The notes under the pieces were generated by a model. The model ran no database searches. It worked only from the letters and a program-made list of their open reading frames with translations, and was not told the origin of the DNA. The translations under genes and the position numbers were made by a program. This document shows positions 1 to 8,165 of a stretch of DNA of 64,000 nucleotides, piece after piece; the first letter of the stretch is position 1, and every line of letters starts with the position of its first letter. Location of the stretch: NCBI GenBank assembly GCA_021812245.1, contig JAKAOK010000007.1, positions 1 to 64,000 on the forward strand. Direction: 5' to 3'. Source of the DNA: a bacterium (lineage in GTDB: Bacteria; SZUA-79; Acidulodesulfobacterales; Acidulodesulfobacteraceae).

Positions 1-1
1 G

Positions 2-457
2 CTGTCCACCCTTATGTATTACGGTTATCCGGGAAATACCAGGGAGCTCGAAAATTTTATCGAAAGAGCCTGTATTTACTGCGAAGGCGGCTATACGTCC
101 GGCGTTGCGGATACGCCGAAAGAAATAGGCATAGAGTGTCTCCCCGATTATATTTTTAACGACTATAAAAAAGAAAAGAGCACGCGGTTTGTAAAAGAAG
201 AAGCGGTAGAAGTTCGCAGAAACGATTCGTTCAAAAAGACGGATGCCGAAAATTATATGGCGGAGATAGCCGATATATTCGACCGCGTCAATAAAAAAAG
301 GGACGTATCGCTTCCCTATTTTATGAAAGAAGTCGAAAAATATATAGCGGCAAACAGGATAAAAAAGGAAAATTCTAAATTGGAAGCCGCAAAAAGTTTA
401 GGTTTGTCTCTAAGGTCTTTAAGATATATACTGTCTAAAAACGATAATAACGGATAA
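2..457 (+). CDS. Sigma-54-dependent response regulator, C-terminal part (PilR/NtrC-like), truncated by window edge
   Basis: This is the 3' end of a bacterial enhancer-binding protein that activates sigma-54 promoters. The frame is open to base 2, so the ATG at 14 in the ORF track is internal. The first residues carry YGYPGNTRELENFIERA, the last conserved block of the AAA+ sigma-54 interaction domain. A linker of about 80 residues follows. The C-terminus (KLEAAKSLGLSLRSLRYIL) is a Fis-type helix-turn-helix of the kind seen in PilR regulators, where SLRSLRY-type recognition helices are usual. The receiver or sensor domain lies outside the window, so the signal is unknown. truA follows after 7 bases and is probably cotranscribed. 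Confidence 0.85.
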   Translation: MSTLMYYGYPGNTRELENFIERACIYCEGGYTSGVADTPKEIGIECLPDYIFNDYKKEKSTRFVKEEAVEVRRNDSFKKTDAENYMAEIADIFDRVNKKRDVSLPYFMKEVEKYIAANRIKKENSKLEAAKSLGLSLRSLRYILSKNDNNG

Positions 458-464
458 TAATCGA

Positions 465-1235
465 ATGAATTATTTAATGGTTTTTGAATATTGCGGAACT
501 AACTATAACGGCTGGCAGGCTCAAAACGTCGTCAATGCGCCGGAAGGAAATAAAACCGTAGAAAACGAAATGCTGAAAGCTATAAAAATTATCACGAAGT
601 TTGACGTAAAATTATTAGTTTCGGGTAGAACCGATACCGGCGTTCATGCTTTAAACCAGGTTGCCAATTTTAAACTTCCTTTTTATTATGATTTAAATAA
701 GTTTAAAGCTGCATTAAACGGAATTCTGCCCCGCGACATATCGGTAAAGAATATAGAAATAGTGCATAATTCGTTTCACGCGACACGTGATACCGTTTCA
801 AAAATATATCTTTATAAAATAAATTCCGGATTCAGGAGTTCGCTGTTATCGGACAGGTCATGGTTTATTAAAGAAGAGTTAAGCATAAATCTAATGAATG
901 AATCCGCAGGTATTTTTTTAGGAAGAAATAATTTTTTTAATTTTGCTAAAAGAGAAAAGGGGAGAAAGTTCATAAATTATTACAGAGTAATTACAGGAAT
1001 AGAAATATGCCGGAAAAATTACGGGTTCGATATATTTATAGAGGGAGAGGGTTTTTTAAGGCATATGGTCAGAAGAATAGTGGGAACTTTAATTTTATGC
1101 GGAACCGGAAAAATGAATATTAGCAGCCTAACCGATATGCTTAAAGGAGAAAATAAAGCCGGTAATATTATATGCGCCCCTGCCCGCGGGCTTTTTTTAT
1201 ATTCGGTAAGATACGGGCATAAAATTTATTGTTGA
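465..1235 (+). CDS. truA: tRNA pseudouridine(38-40) synthase TruA
   Basis: TruA converts uridines 38-40 of the tRNA anticodon arm to pseudouridine in the cytoplasm. The protein has 256 residues, normal for the family. The catalytic motif GRTDTGVHA sits at about residues 54-62 with the nucleophilic Asp near 57. The downstream RHMVRRIVGTL block is also typical. The ATG at 465 follows the regulator stop by 7 bases and has no clear Shine-Dalgarno. Near its 3' end the coding DNA reads GCCCGCGGGC followed by seven T, which looks like a stub terminator but is inside the gene. Confidence 0.95.
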   Translation: MNYLMVFEYCGTNYNGWQAQNVVNAPEGNKTVENEMLKAIKIITKFDVKLLVSGRTDTGVHALNQVANFKLPFYYDLNKFKAALNGILPRDISVKNIEIVHNSFHATRDTVSKIYLYKINSGFRSSLLSDRSWFIKEELSINLMNESAGIFLGRNNFFNFAKREKGRKFINYYRVITGIEICRKNYGFDIFIEGEGFLRHMVRRIVGTLILCGTGKMNISSLTDMLKGENKAGNIICAPARGLFLYSVRYGHKIYC

Positions 1236-1307
1236 TATTTTATTAAATTTTATTTATAATTCTATATGATAGTATATAAAAAAGATTTTACGATAGAGTT
1301 TTTATAT

Positions 1308-1333
1308 AAAAGTGGGTTATGCCCGCTTTTTTT
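1308..1333 (+). terminator. Hairpin plus T-tract in the rimP leader (attenuator-like)
   Basis: AAAAGTGGG and GCCCGCTTTT fold into a stem of about nine pairs (one G-T) with a TTATG loop, followed at once by seven T. This is the form of an intrinsic terminator. It ends only a few bases before the ATG of rimP, the first gene of the nusA-infB operon, so it probably acts as an attenuator or antitermination target rather than a simple end. The GTG start proposed in the ORF track lies in the 5' arm. Confidence 0.6.
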
Positions 1334-1338
1334 GTTTT

Positions 1339-1818
1339 ATGCATGAAAATTTAATAAGAGATATAGAAAAAATTATCGAGGATATAGTGCCTTATTACGG
1401 ATGCTATCTTGTAGGGGCTGTGTTTTTTCCTGCAAGAAAGAACACCGGCGCTATTTTAAGAGTATATGTCGATACCGACGGCGGAGTAGATATATCGGCC
1501 TTATCCGAAATATCTAAAGAATTGAGTATGATTCTGGACGTCAAAGACATTATAAAATTTAAATACACTCTTGAAGTTTCGTCTCCCGGCATAAACAGGG
1601 TCCTTTTGAAATTTAACGACTATAAAAAATTTATAGGCAAAAGAGTAAAAATAGCGTTAAAAAATAAAATAGAAGGCAGAATTAACCTCATCGGGGAGAT
1701 AACGGATACGTCCGGCGAAGACGAAAACCCCGGCGTTACTATTTTTGATGAAATAGAGAATAAACCGCGGACGGTAGGTTTTTACGATATAAAGAAAGGA
1801 AATTTATTGGTCGTATAA
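1339..1818 (+). CDS. rimP: Ribosome maturation factor RimP
   Basis: RimP assists 30S ribosomal subunit maturation. From the ATG at 1339 the protein has 159 residues, the usual family length, starting MHENLIRDIE. The conserved core LEVSSPGINRVL and the C-terminal SH3-like region (KKGNLLVV) are visible. The ORF-track start (GTG at 1312) would place the first codons inside a leader hairpin and add nine residues with no family match, so I reject it. No clear Shine-Dalgarno precedes 1339; the leader is T-rich. It heads the rimP-nusA-infB-rbfA-truB-rpsO-pnp cluster. Confidence 0.9.
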   Translation: MHENLIRDIEKIIEDIVPYYGCYLVGAVFFPARKNTGAILRVYVDTDGGVDISALSEISKELSMILDVKDIIKFKYTLEVSSPGINRVLLKFNDYKKFIGKRVKIALKNKIEGRINLIGEITDTSGEDENPGVTIFDEIENKPRTVGFYDIKKGNLLVV

Positions 1819-1848
1819 TATAAATTTATAAAATTAAGGAGTCTTAAT

Positions 1849-3144
1849 GTGCCGCAAATTATTATAAACGATTTGAACCCGGTGATAGACCAGGTATCAA
1901 AAGATAAAAATATCGAAAGATATCTGGTGGTGGAGGCTTTAGAGCAAGCTATTCTTGCCATAGCCAGAAAAAACCTCGGTCAGGGTTACGATTTAGAAGC
2001 GCATTTTACGGAGGAAACCGGCGAGATTGAGGTTTTTATGTTTAAGCAGGTAGTAGAAGAGGTTAAAAACACCAAAACGGAAATATCCCTTGAAGAAGCC
2101 TTGAAAGTTGACCCCGATGCCATTATTGGAGACAGCCTCGGACTTAAAGTCGAAAAAAATATTTACGGAAGAATAGAAGCGCAGGTTGCAAAACAGGTTA
2201 TTTTCCAAAAAATAAAAGAAATCGAATACAAAAATATTTTTAACGAATTTAATGAGAGGAAGGGAGATATAGTCAGCGGACTCGTAAGAAAGGTTGAGAA
2301 GTCTGTGATAATAGTAGATCTTGGAAAAACCGAGGCCGTTTTACCGAGGCAGGAGCAAATATTCAGCGAAACATACAAGCCGCACGACAGGATAAGAGCC
2401 GTCCTATCCAATATTAAAATGGAAAAAGGCGGACCTAAACTTATTCTTTCCCGTGCTTCGGACGAGTTTCTCATTAAACTTTTTGAGACCGAGGTTCCGG
2501 AAATATACGATGGGGCGGTCAAGATAGTGAGAGTTGCCAGAGCGCCCGGATTCAGGTCTAAAATTGCCGTTGCGACAACTAATAAGGACATAGATCCGGT
2601 AGGCGCATGCGTGGGAATGAGGGGAATCAGGATTCAGAGCATAACTAACGAGCTTAGGGGCGAAAAAATAGATATTATACCTTATTCGGATAACCCCTCA
2701 AAATTTGTCGTAAGCGCTTTAAGTTCCGTTGAAGTTTCCAATATTATAGTCAATGAGGACTTAAAATCTATTGCCGTTATAGTTCCGGACGACCAGCTTG
2801 CGCTTGCGATAGGCAAACAGGGTCAAAACGTAAGACTCGCCTCAAAAATTACAGGTTATAAAATAGACATTCTAAGCGAATCTAAAATCAGCGCAAAGGA
2901 TAAAAACGCCTATAAAGACCTTATGGATATACCCGGAGTAGGGGAAATTACGGCAAAGCTTCTGTATCAGAACGGATATGTCTCGACAAACGATATAGTT
3001 GGCTCGGATGCGGAGAAGTTAGCCAAAGATATTTCCGTAGATGTAAAAAAAGCCGAGAAGATTATTAACTCGGCAAGCGTTTATTTAGAAAAAGTAAAAT
3101 CCGATATGGAACTTAAAGAAAAAATAGAAAAAGATGCTATCTAA
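1849..3144 (+). CDS. nusA: Transcription termination/antitermination factor NusA
   Basis: NusA binds RNA polymerase and modulates pausing, termination and antitermination. The 431 residues show the N-terminal polymerase-binding domain, an S1 domain from about 138 (GDIVSGLVRKVEKS), two KH domains (GACVGMRGIRIQSI, then LAIGKQGQNVRLA) and one helix-hairpin-helix region from about 358 (MDIPGVGEITAKLL). The start is GTG, with AAGGAG seven bases upstream; the overlapping ATG two bases earlier is out of frame and closes quickly. It lies 30 bases after rimP. No ylxR homologue follows, although one is common between nusA and infB. Confidence 0.96.
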   Translation: MPQIIINDLNPVIDQVSKDKNIERYLVVEALEQAILAIARKNLGQGYDLEAHFTEETGEIEVFMFKQVVEEVKNTKTEISLEEALKVDPDAIIGDSLGLKVEKNIYGRIEAQVAKQVIFQKIKEIEYKNIFNEFNERKGDIVSGLVRKVEKSVIIVDLGKTEAVLPRQEQIFSETYKPHDRIRAVLSNIKMEKGGPKLILSRASDEFLIKLFETEVPEIYDGAVKIVRVARAPGFRSKIAVATTNKDIDPVGACVGMRGIRIQSITNELRGEKIDIIPYSDNPSKFVVSALSSVEVSNIIVNEDLKSIAVIVPDDQLALAIGKQGQNVRLASKITGYKIDILSESKISAKDKNAYKDLMDIPGVGEITAKLLYQNGYVSTNDIVGSDAEKLAKDISVDVKKAEKIINSASVYLEKVKSDMELKEKIEKDAI

Positions 3145-3153
3145 AAGAGAAAT

Positions 3154-3189
3154 GGGGCAGGACTTCAAGTCTATCCCCTTTAAAAAGGG
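3154..3189 (+). promoter_or_regulatory. Mutually exclusive hairpins before infB
   Basis: The short nusA-infB spacer holds two overlapping inverted repeats. The first pairs GGGG with CCCC around an inner GGACT/AGTCT-type stem (3154-3178). The second is CCCTTTAAAAAGGG (3176-3189), which covers the only Shine-Dalgarno-like bases of infB (AAGGGA). They share the CCC run, so only one can form. This suggests control of infB translation, but it is seen only as base pairing potential. Confidence 0.35.
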
Positions 3190-3195
3190 AAAATA

Positions 3196-5520
3196 ATGGA
3201 AGAAAGAAGGGTTTCTAAAGGAGTTATCAGAAGAAGGGCAAGCACGACGGAACCGGAAGAAACTAAAGGAAATTTGACTGAGGCGGCATCGGAAAATATA
3301 TCTTTAGCCGAAAAACAGGAAAGCGGCGAAAAACTATTAGCGCCCGCCGGAGTTTTAACCAAAGAGCATAAAGAGCCTGAACCGCCGCATCCCGTGGCCG
3401 CGGAAAAAATGCCGCTTAGAGAAAAAGAAAACACTGTTAAATCAAAAAAAAGCGGCAAAAAAGAAGAAGCTCAAAAGCCGGATGTTCTCAGCGTAATAAA
3501 AACCTTAGACAATCTGAAAGTTAAAAGTATAGCCGAAGAAGCAGCCGAATCCGCGTCCCATAAAAAACCCGTCAAAAAAGAAGAGATAAAGAAAGGTCCT
3601 CAAGCCAAATTTTCTAAAAACGAAAAGTTTATAGATACCTCCGAGGAAGGGGAATCGTTTATTTTCAGGAAGCATAAAAGAAAATTCGGCGGCAAGTTTC
3701 ATAAACAGCCCAAGCGCGTCCAACAGATAGTTCCGGAAAAAAAAGCATCCAAGAAAGTAATTAAAATAAGCAGCGGCATAACCGTAAACGAGTTGTCTCA
3801 GGCTATTGGAGTCAAAGCGTCCGAAGTTATAAAAAAATTAATGGACGTCGGCATAATAGCTACCATGAACCATATAATAGATATAGACGCAGCTTCCCTT
3901 ATCGCTTCCGAGTACGGATATACCGTAGAAAACGTCAGCTTTAACGAGACGATAGCGCTGGAAGAATCCGTTGACGCGAAAGAATCGCTTTTGCCGAGAG
4001 CTCCGGTAGTGACGGTTATGGGTCACGTCGACCATGGCAAGACCTCACTGCTCGATGCCATAAGAAAAACAAACGTTACGTCTAACGAAGCCGGCGGAAT
4101 AACGCAGCACATAGGCGCATACAGCGTTAAGATAGACGATTCTATGATTACTTTTCTCGATACCCCTGGACATGAAGCATTTACGGAAATGAGGGCAAGA
4201 GGCGCCGGTATAACCGATATAGTAGTTCTTGTAGTTGCGGCGGACGACGGGGTTATGCCTCAGACAATCGAAGCGATTAACCATGCTAAAGCCGCCAATG
4301 TTCCCATTATAGTCGCAATAAATAAAATAGACAAGCCGGGCGCAACCCCAGCTAAAATTAAAAACAGCCTTCTGGAATACGGTCTCGTTTCGGAGGAACT
4401 TGGAGGAACGACTCTTTATGCGCAGGTTTCTGCTAAAACAGGCGTCGGAATAAAAGAACTCCTCGAACTCATCATACTTCAATCCGAAATATTAGAATTA
4501 AAAGCAAATCCGGATAAGCCGGCAAGGGGAACCGTTATCGAAGCAAAGCTCGATAAGGGGAGGGGTCCGGTGGCTACGGTTTTAATCCAGAGCGGTACTT
4601 TAAAGGTTAATGACAGCGCGGTATGCGGTTTGTATTATGTCAAAGTCAGGGCAATGCTTGATTACAAAGGAAATAAAATTGAAACGGCCGGTCCGTCCAC
4701 TCCCGTTGAAATATTCGGCTTGGAAGGTGTTGCGTCTCCCGGAGATAATTTTATCGCCCTTAAGGACGAGAAAGAAGCAAAAAGAATAAGCATGGAAAGA
4801 CAGCTGAAGCATAGAGAAGTCGAGTTAAGTTCCAATGCAAGGCTTACTTTGGAAGGATTGTACGAAAAGATTAAATCCGGCGACGTAAAAGAACTTAGGT
4901 TAATCGTTAAAACCGATGTTTACGGCTCTATGGAAGCGTTAATACAGTCGTTTAAAAAACTTTCCAATCCTAAGGTAAAAGTCAATATAATACACAGCGG
5001 GGCGTCGGCAATTACCGAAAGCGACGTTATGCTTGCAAAAGCGACTAATTCTATAATCATAGCTTTTAACGTACGTCCGGAGTCTAAGGCTTCGGCATTA
5101 AGCGAAACTGAAGGAATAGAAATCAGGTATTACAGCATTATTTACGATGCGGTAAAAGATATAAAGGATGCAATGGAGGGGCTGCTTGCTCCCATAGAAA
5201 AAGAAAAAATTACGGGCAAGGCGGAGGTAAGGAGCGTTTTTAACGTTCCAAAGTCCGGAGCGGTTGCAGGGTCGTTCGTATTAAGTGGATTAATTAAAAG
5301 GTCGTCAAACGTCAGACTGTTAAGGGATAACGTGGTAATATATACCGGACATATAGATTCGCTGAAAAGATTTAAAGAAGATGCAAAAGAAGTTCAGGCA
5401 AACTTTGAATGTGGTGTTCTGCTTGAAAATTTTAACGATATAAAAGTTGGCGATATTATAGAAACTTACGATATAGAATATATTAAACAGACGCTGGAAT
5501 CTTCCGTCAATAACGAGTAA
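3196..5520 (+). CDS. infB: Translation initiation factor IF-2
   Basis: IF-2 is the GTPase that delivers fMet-tRNA to the 30S subunit and promotes subunit joining. The 774-residue protein has a charged, Lys/Glu-rich N-terminal extension, an IF2_N domain at about 184-240 ([20 protein letters not shown]), and the G domain with GHVDHGKT (about 276-283), [16 protein letters not shown] and NKIDKP, then the C-terminal domains ending in the fMet-tRNA binding module. The ATG follows a weak AAGGGA at 5-base spacing. rbfA follows closely, the usual order. Confidence 0.97.
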   Translation: MEERRVSKGVIRRRASTTEPEETKGNLTEAASENISLAEKQESGEKLLAPAGVLTKEHKEPEPPHPVAAEKMPLREKENTVKSKKSGKKEEAQKPDVLSVIKTLDNLKVKSIAEEAAESASHKKPVKKEEIKKGPQAKFSKNEKFIDTSEEGESFIFRKHKRKFGGKFHKQPKRVQQIVPEKKASKKVIKISSGITVNELSQAIGVKASEVIKKLMDVGIIATMNHIIDIDAASLIASEYGYTVENVSFNETIALEESVDAKESLLPRAPVVTVMGHVDHGKTSLLDAIRKTNVTSNEAGGITQHIGAYSVKIDDSMITFLDTPGHEAFTEMRARGAGITDIVVLVVAADDGVMPQTIEAINHAKAANVPIIVAINKIDKPGATPAKIKNSLLEYGLVSEELGGTTLYAQVSAKTGVGIKELLELIILQSEILELKANPDKPARGTVIEAKLDKGRGPVATVLIQSGTLKVNDSAVCGLYYVKVRAMLDYKGNKIETAGPSTPVEIFGLEGVASPGDNFIALKDEKEAKRISMERQLKHREVELSSNARLTLEGLYEKIKSGDVKELRLIVKTDVYGSMEALIQSFKKLSNPKVKVNIIHSGASAITESDVMLAKATNSIIIAFNVRPESKASALSETEGIEIRYYSIIYDAVKDIKDAMEGLLAPIEKEKITGKAEVRSVFNVPKSGAVAGSFVLSGLIKRSSNVRLLRDNVVIYTGHIDSLKRFKEDAKEVQANFECGVLLENFNDIKVGDIIETYDIEYIKQTLESSVNNE

Positions 5521-5536
5521 GGAGAGTTTTAATAAA

Positions 5537-5893
5537 TTGATAGAAAGAAATAAAAGGGTAGCGGAAATGATAGCTAGGGAAGTTTCTTTGTGTTTGGAAT
5601 TTGAAGTAAACGACGCTAGATTGAAAAACGTTACTATTATAAGCGCCGAAATTTCAAAGGACTTAAAATTCTGTAAAGTATTTTTCAGCGTATTGGGCTC
5701 TGAAAAAGAAATAAAAAAAACGTTAAGCGGTTTCGAAAGTTCCAAAAATTTTATTAAAAAAAATGTTTTTTCCAAGGTTCTTTTGAGGGTAGTGCCGGAA
5801 ATCAGGTTTGAATATTACGGCGGATTACAAAAGGCTTTTGATATAAACACGATTATAAACGAATATAATTCTACAAAACAAACAATAAAATAA
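5537..5893 (+). CDS. rbfA: Ribosome-binding factor RbfA
   Basis: RbfA binds the 16S rRNA helix 1 region and is needed for late 30S maturation. The 118 residues begin IERNKRVAEMIAREVS and contain VPEIRFEY, both typical of RbfA. The start is TTG, preceded by AAGGAGAG at about 10 bases, and no in-frame ATG occurs before the conserved N-terminus. It lies 16 bases after infB and 6 bases before the DHH-family gene. Confidence 0.93.
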   Translation: MIERNKRVAEMIAREVSLCLEFEVNDARLKNVTIISAEISKDLKFCKVFFSVLGSEKEIKKTLSGFESSKNFIKKNVFSKVLLRVVPEIRFEYYGGLQKAFDINTIINEYNSTKQTIK

Positions 5894-5899
5894 ACAATT

Positions 5900-7027
5900 A
5901 TGGTATCTATAAAAAAAGAATATTCCGTTTCAGACTTAAAGACTTTAAATAATTACGCCGATGAGATATTCAGAATTATAGAAACATCTAAAAAAGTTCT
6001 CATAGCGACGCATGAAAACCCTGAAGGCGATGCCATAAGTTCGGCAATAGCGATGGGTATTTTTTTAAAAACTATAGACAAAGACGTTTATTTATACGAT
6101 AAAGACCAGATACCGAATAATTTAAAATTTTTACCGCAGGTCGATAAATTTTTAAACGAGTTTCCGAAAGAACCCATAGATTTGCTTATAGTCGTAGATT
6201 GCGGGGAATTCTCGCGCATCGGGGCTAATTACGAACAACTCTCCGGCATAAACAGAATAATTAATATCGACCATCATTTTACAAACACTTTTTTCGGACA
6301 TTCTAACCTCGTACTGCCCGATGCAAGTTCTACAGGTGAAGTTCTCTTCTATCTTTTTTTGGCATATGGAGCTTATGTAAACGATATTGTATATTCTCCC
6401 TTCGATAGTTTTCTCGGGGACAAACTTGGCGAACCACCTCTTCCCTGTGGGATGGAAGAAAGAAAAAAAATATTATCGTTTGTAACCGACGACATTGCTC
6501 TGTCTTTATATACGTCTATATTGACCGATACCGGTTCTTTTCATTATTCTTCGGCGAATAAAAGGGCTTTTTATATATGTTCCGTTTTAAACGAATATAA
6601 TTTAGACCCTGCTAAAATAGCCACCGAGCTTTTTGAAACTAAGCCCGCCGAGATGTATTTTTTGCTGGGGAAAAGTTTAAACACGCTCGAATTTTCCTCC
6701 AACGGAAAGGTAGCCTCTATGGTTGGAACCAAGAAAATGATAGAAGATGTTTTAAAGGAAGCGGATGGGAACAGGATTAACGGCTTATACGAAAATTTCG
6801 TAAATTATCCAAGGTCTATTCAGGGAGTCGAAATAGCGATATTTTTCAGGGAAACCGGATTCAATCAATATAGATTGAATTTCAGGTCTAAAAGTTATGC
6901 AAACGTCGCTTACGTTGCGGAGAAGTTTGGCGGCGGCGGACATAAATTTGCTGCGGGATGTAAAGTAAGCGGCGATATAAACGAAATTAAAAACGAAGTA
7001 TATAAATATTGCGGCGAAATAATATAA
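5900..7027 (+). CDS. DHH/DHHA1 phosphoesterase, NrnA-like oligoribonuclease / pAp phosphatase
   Basis: Members of this family degrade short oligoribonucleotides and may dephosphorylate 3'-phosphoadenosine 5'-phosphate. The 375 residues contain the metal-binding motifs THENPEGDA, VDCGEFSRIG and NIDHHFTN, and the C-terminal DHHA1 signature GGGGHKFAAGC. Its place between rbfA and truB is the standard one for nrnA-like genes. It is a little longer than many homologues because of an insertion of about 30 residues around NDIVYSPFDSFLGDKLGEPP, before the conserved SLYTSILTDTGSF block. Exact substrate preference cannot be read from sequence. Confidence 0.88.
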   Translation: MVSIKKEYSVSDLKTLNNYADEIFRIIETSKKVLIATHENPEGDAISSAIAMGIFLKTIDKDVYLYDKDQIPNNLKFLPQVDKFLNEFPKEPIDLLIVVDCGEFSRIGANYEQLSGINRIINIDHHFTNTFFGHSNLVLPDASSTGEVLFYLFLAYGAYVNDIVYSPFDSFLGDKLGEPPLPCGMEERKKILSFVTDDIALSLYTSILTDTGSFHYSSANKRAFYICSVLNEYNLDPAKIATELFETKPAEMYFLLGKSLNTLEFSSNGKVASMVGTKKMIEDVLKEADGNRINGLYENFVNYPRSIQGVEIAIFFRETGFNQYRLNFRSKSYANVAYVAEKFGGGGHKFAAGCKVSGDINEIKNEVYKYCGEII

Positions 7028-7035
7028 ATACGGTT

Positions 7036-7776
7036 ATGAATAAAGGTAAAAATAACAGCGTAAGCGGGATTTTAGTCATAGACAAGCCTAAAGATATGAC
7101 CTCGTTTAAAGTAGATTTTTTAATCAAAAAAGAGCTTAATTGTTCTAAGGTAGGTCATGCCGGAACTTTGGACCCTTTTGCGACGGGAGTTCTCCCCGTT
7201 CTTTTAAACAAAGCGACAAAGCTCCAGGACAGCTTAATTAATCTTCCGAAATCTTACGAAGGGACGCTTAAATTAGGTATAAGCACCGATACCCTCGATA
7301 TTACGGGCCGCCAAAACGGCGGAAGAGACGTTTCCGATTTGGAAATGGACGGCGTAATCCATTATCTAAATAATTTAGAAGGCGATTTTATTCAAAAGAT
7401 ACCGGCTTTCAGCGCCAGAAAACATAAAGGAGTTCCTTTATATAAATATGCAAGAAAAAATATCGACGTAATTCTGGAAAATCCTACGTCCTTAGTTAAA
7501 ATTTATAATTTTGAAGTAAAATCGCACCGGAATCCTTTTATAGATTTCAGATGCACCGTTTCAAAAGGAACATACGTAAGGGCAATCTCTCAGGATATAA
7601 TGGATAAATTCGATATTCCGGCACATCTTTACAGCCTTAAAAGGACGAGCGCGGGCGGTTTCGATATTTCCGAAGCCCTGCCGCTGGAGTTGCTCGAAAA
7701 AGGTTCCGATTTCATAATCGAAAACCTGATACATATTAATAACGTTTCTGATATTCGTACCGGCGGCATTAATTAA
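7036..7776 (+). CDS. truB: tRNA pseudouridine(55) synthase TruB
   Basis: TruB makes pseudouridine 55 in the T-loop of tRNAs. With the ATG at 7036 it has 246 residues and opens shortly before the conserved SGILVIDKPKDMTSF. The catalytic block GHAGTLDPFATGVLPV places the active Asp near residue 46. KGTYVRAISQDI is also conserved. The ORF track begins at a TTG at 7009, inside the previous gene; that is possible by coupling, but the ATG after the upstream stop is simpler. Neither has a strong ribosome binding site. Confidence 0.94.
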   Translation: MNKGKNNSVSGILVIDKPKDMTSFKVDFLIKKELNCSKVGHAGTLDPFATGVLPVLLNKATKLQDSLINLPKSYEGTLKLGISTDTLDITGRQNGGRDVSDLEMDGVIHYLNNLEGDFIQKIPAFSARKHKGVPLYKYARKNIDVILENPTSLVKIYNFEVKSHRNPFIDFRCTVSKGTYVRAISQDIMDKFDIPAHLYSLKRTSAGGFDISEALPLELLEKGSDFIIENLIHINNVSDIRTGGIN

Positions 7777-7834
7777 AATATATATAATAACTAATTAAAC
7801 TAACTAAAACATATCCTTAAGGGGGTTCAATTAA

Positions 7835-8104
7835 ATGCCTATTTCAAAAGAAGAAAAAAACGCGATAATCGAGAAATTCAAGACCCATAGTAATGATTCC
7901 GGTTCGGTAGAGGTGCAGGTTTCCCTGCTTACATACCGGATTAATTTATTGTCGGAACATTTTAAAAAGTTTGCCAAAGACCATCATTCAAGAAGGGGTC
8001 TTTTAAAAATGGTTTCAAAAAGAAGGCACCTTCTCGATTATTTGAAAAGCAAGGATGATGCAAGATATAAATCTTTAATCGAAGCTCTTGATCTTCGCAA
8101 ATAA
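7835..8104 (+). CDS. rpsO: 30S ribosomal protein S15
   Basis: S15 binds the central domain of 16S rRNA as a primary assembly protein. The 89 residues match the family end to end, including [29 protein letters not shown] and YLKSKD. An AAGGGGG Shine-Dalgarno precedes the ATG. The gene sits between truB and pnp as in most Proteobacteria, with about 60 bases on each side. Confidence 0.97.
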   Translation: MPISKEEKNAIIEKFKTHSNDSGSVEVQVSLLTYRINLLSEHFKKFAKDHHSRRGLLKMVSKRRHLLDYLKSKDDARYKSLIEALDLRK

Positions 8105-8165
8105 AACAAAAACGATAAATTAATTTTTCTTAAAAACAAGTTAATCAGATTTAATAGGAGACAAG

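Noticed and set aside
1187-1203. GCCCGCGGGC plus seven T near the end of truA
   Set aside because: The palindrome has almost no loop and lies inside conserved coding sequence; a weak terminator at best.
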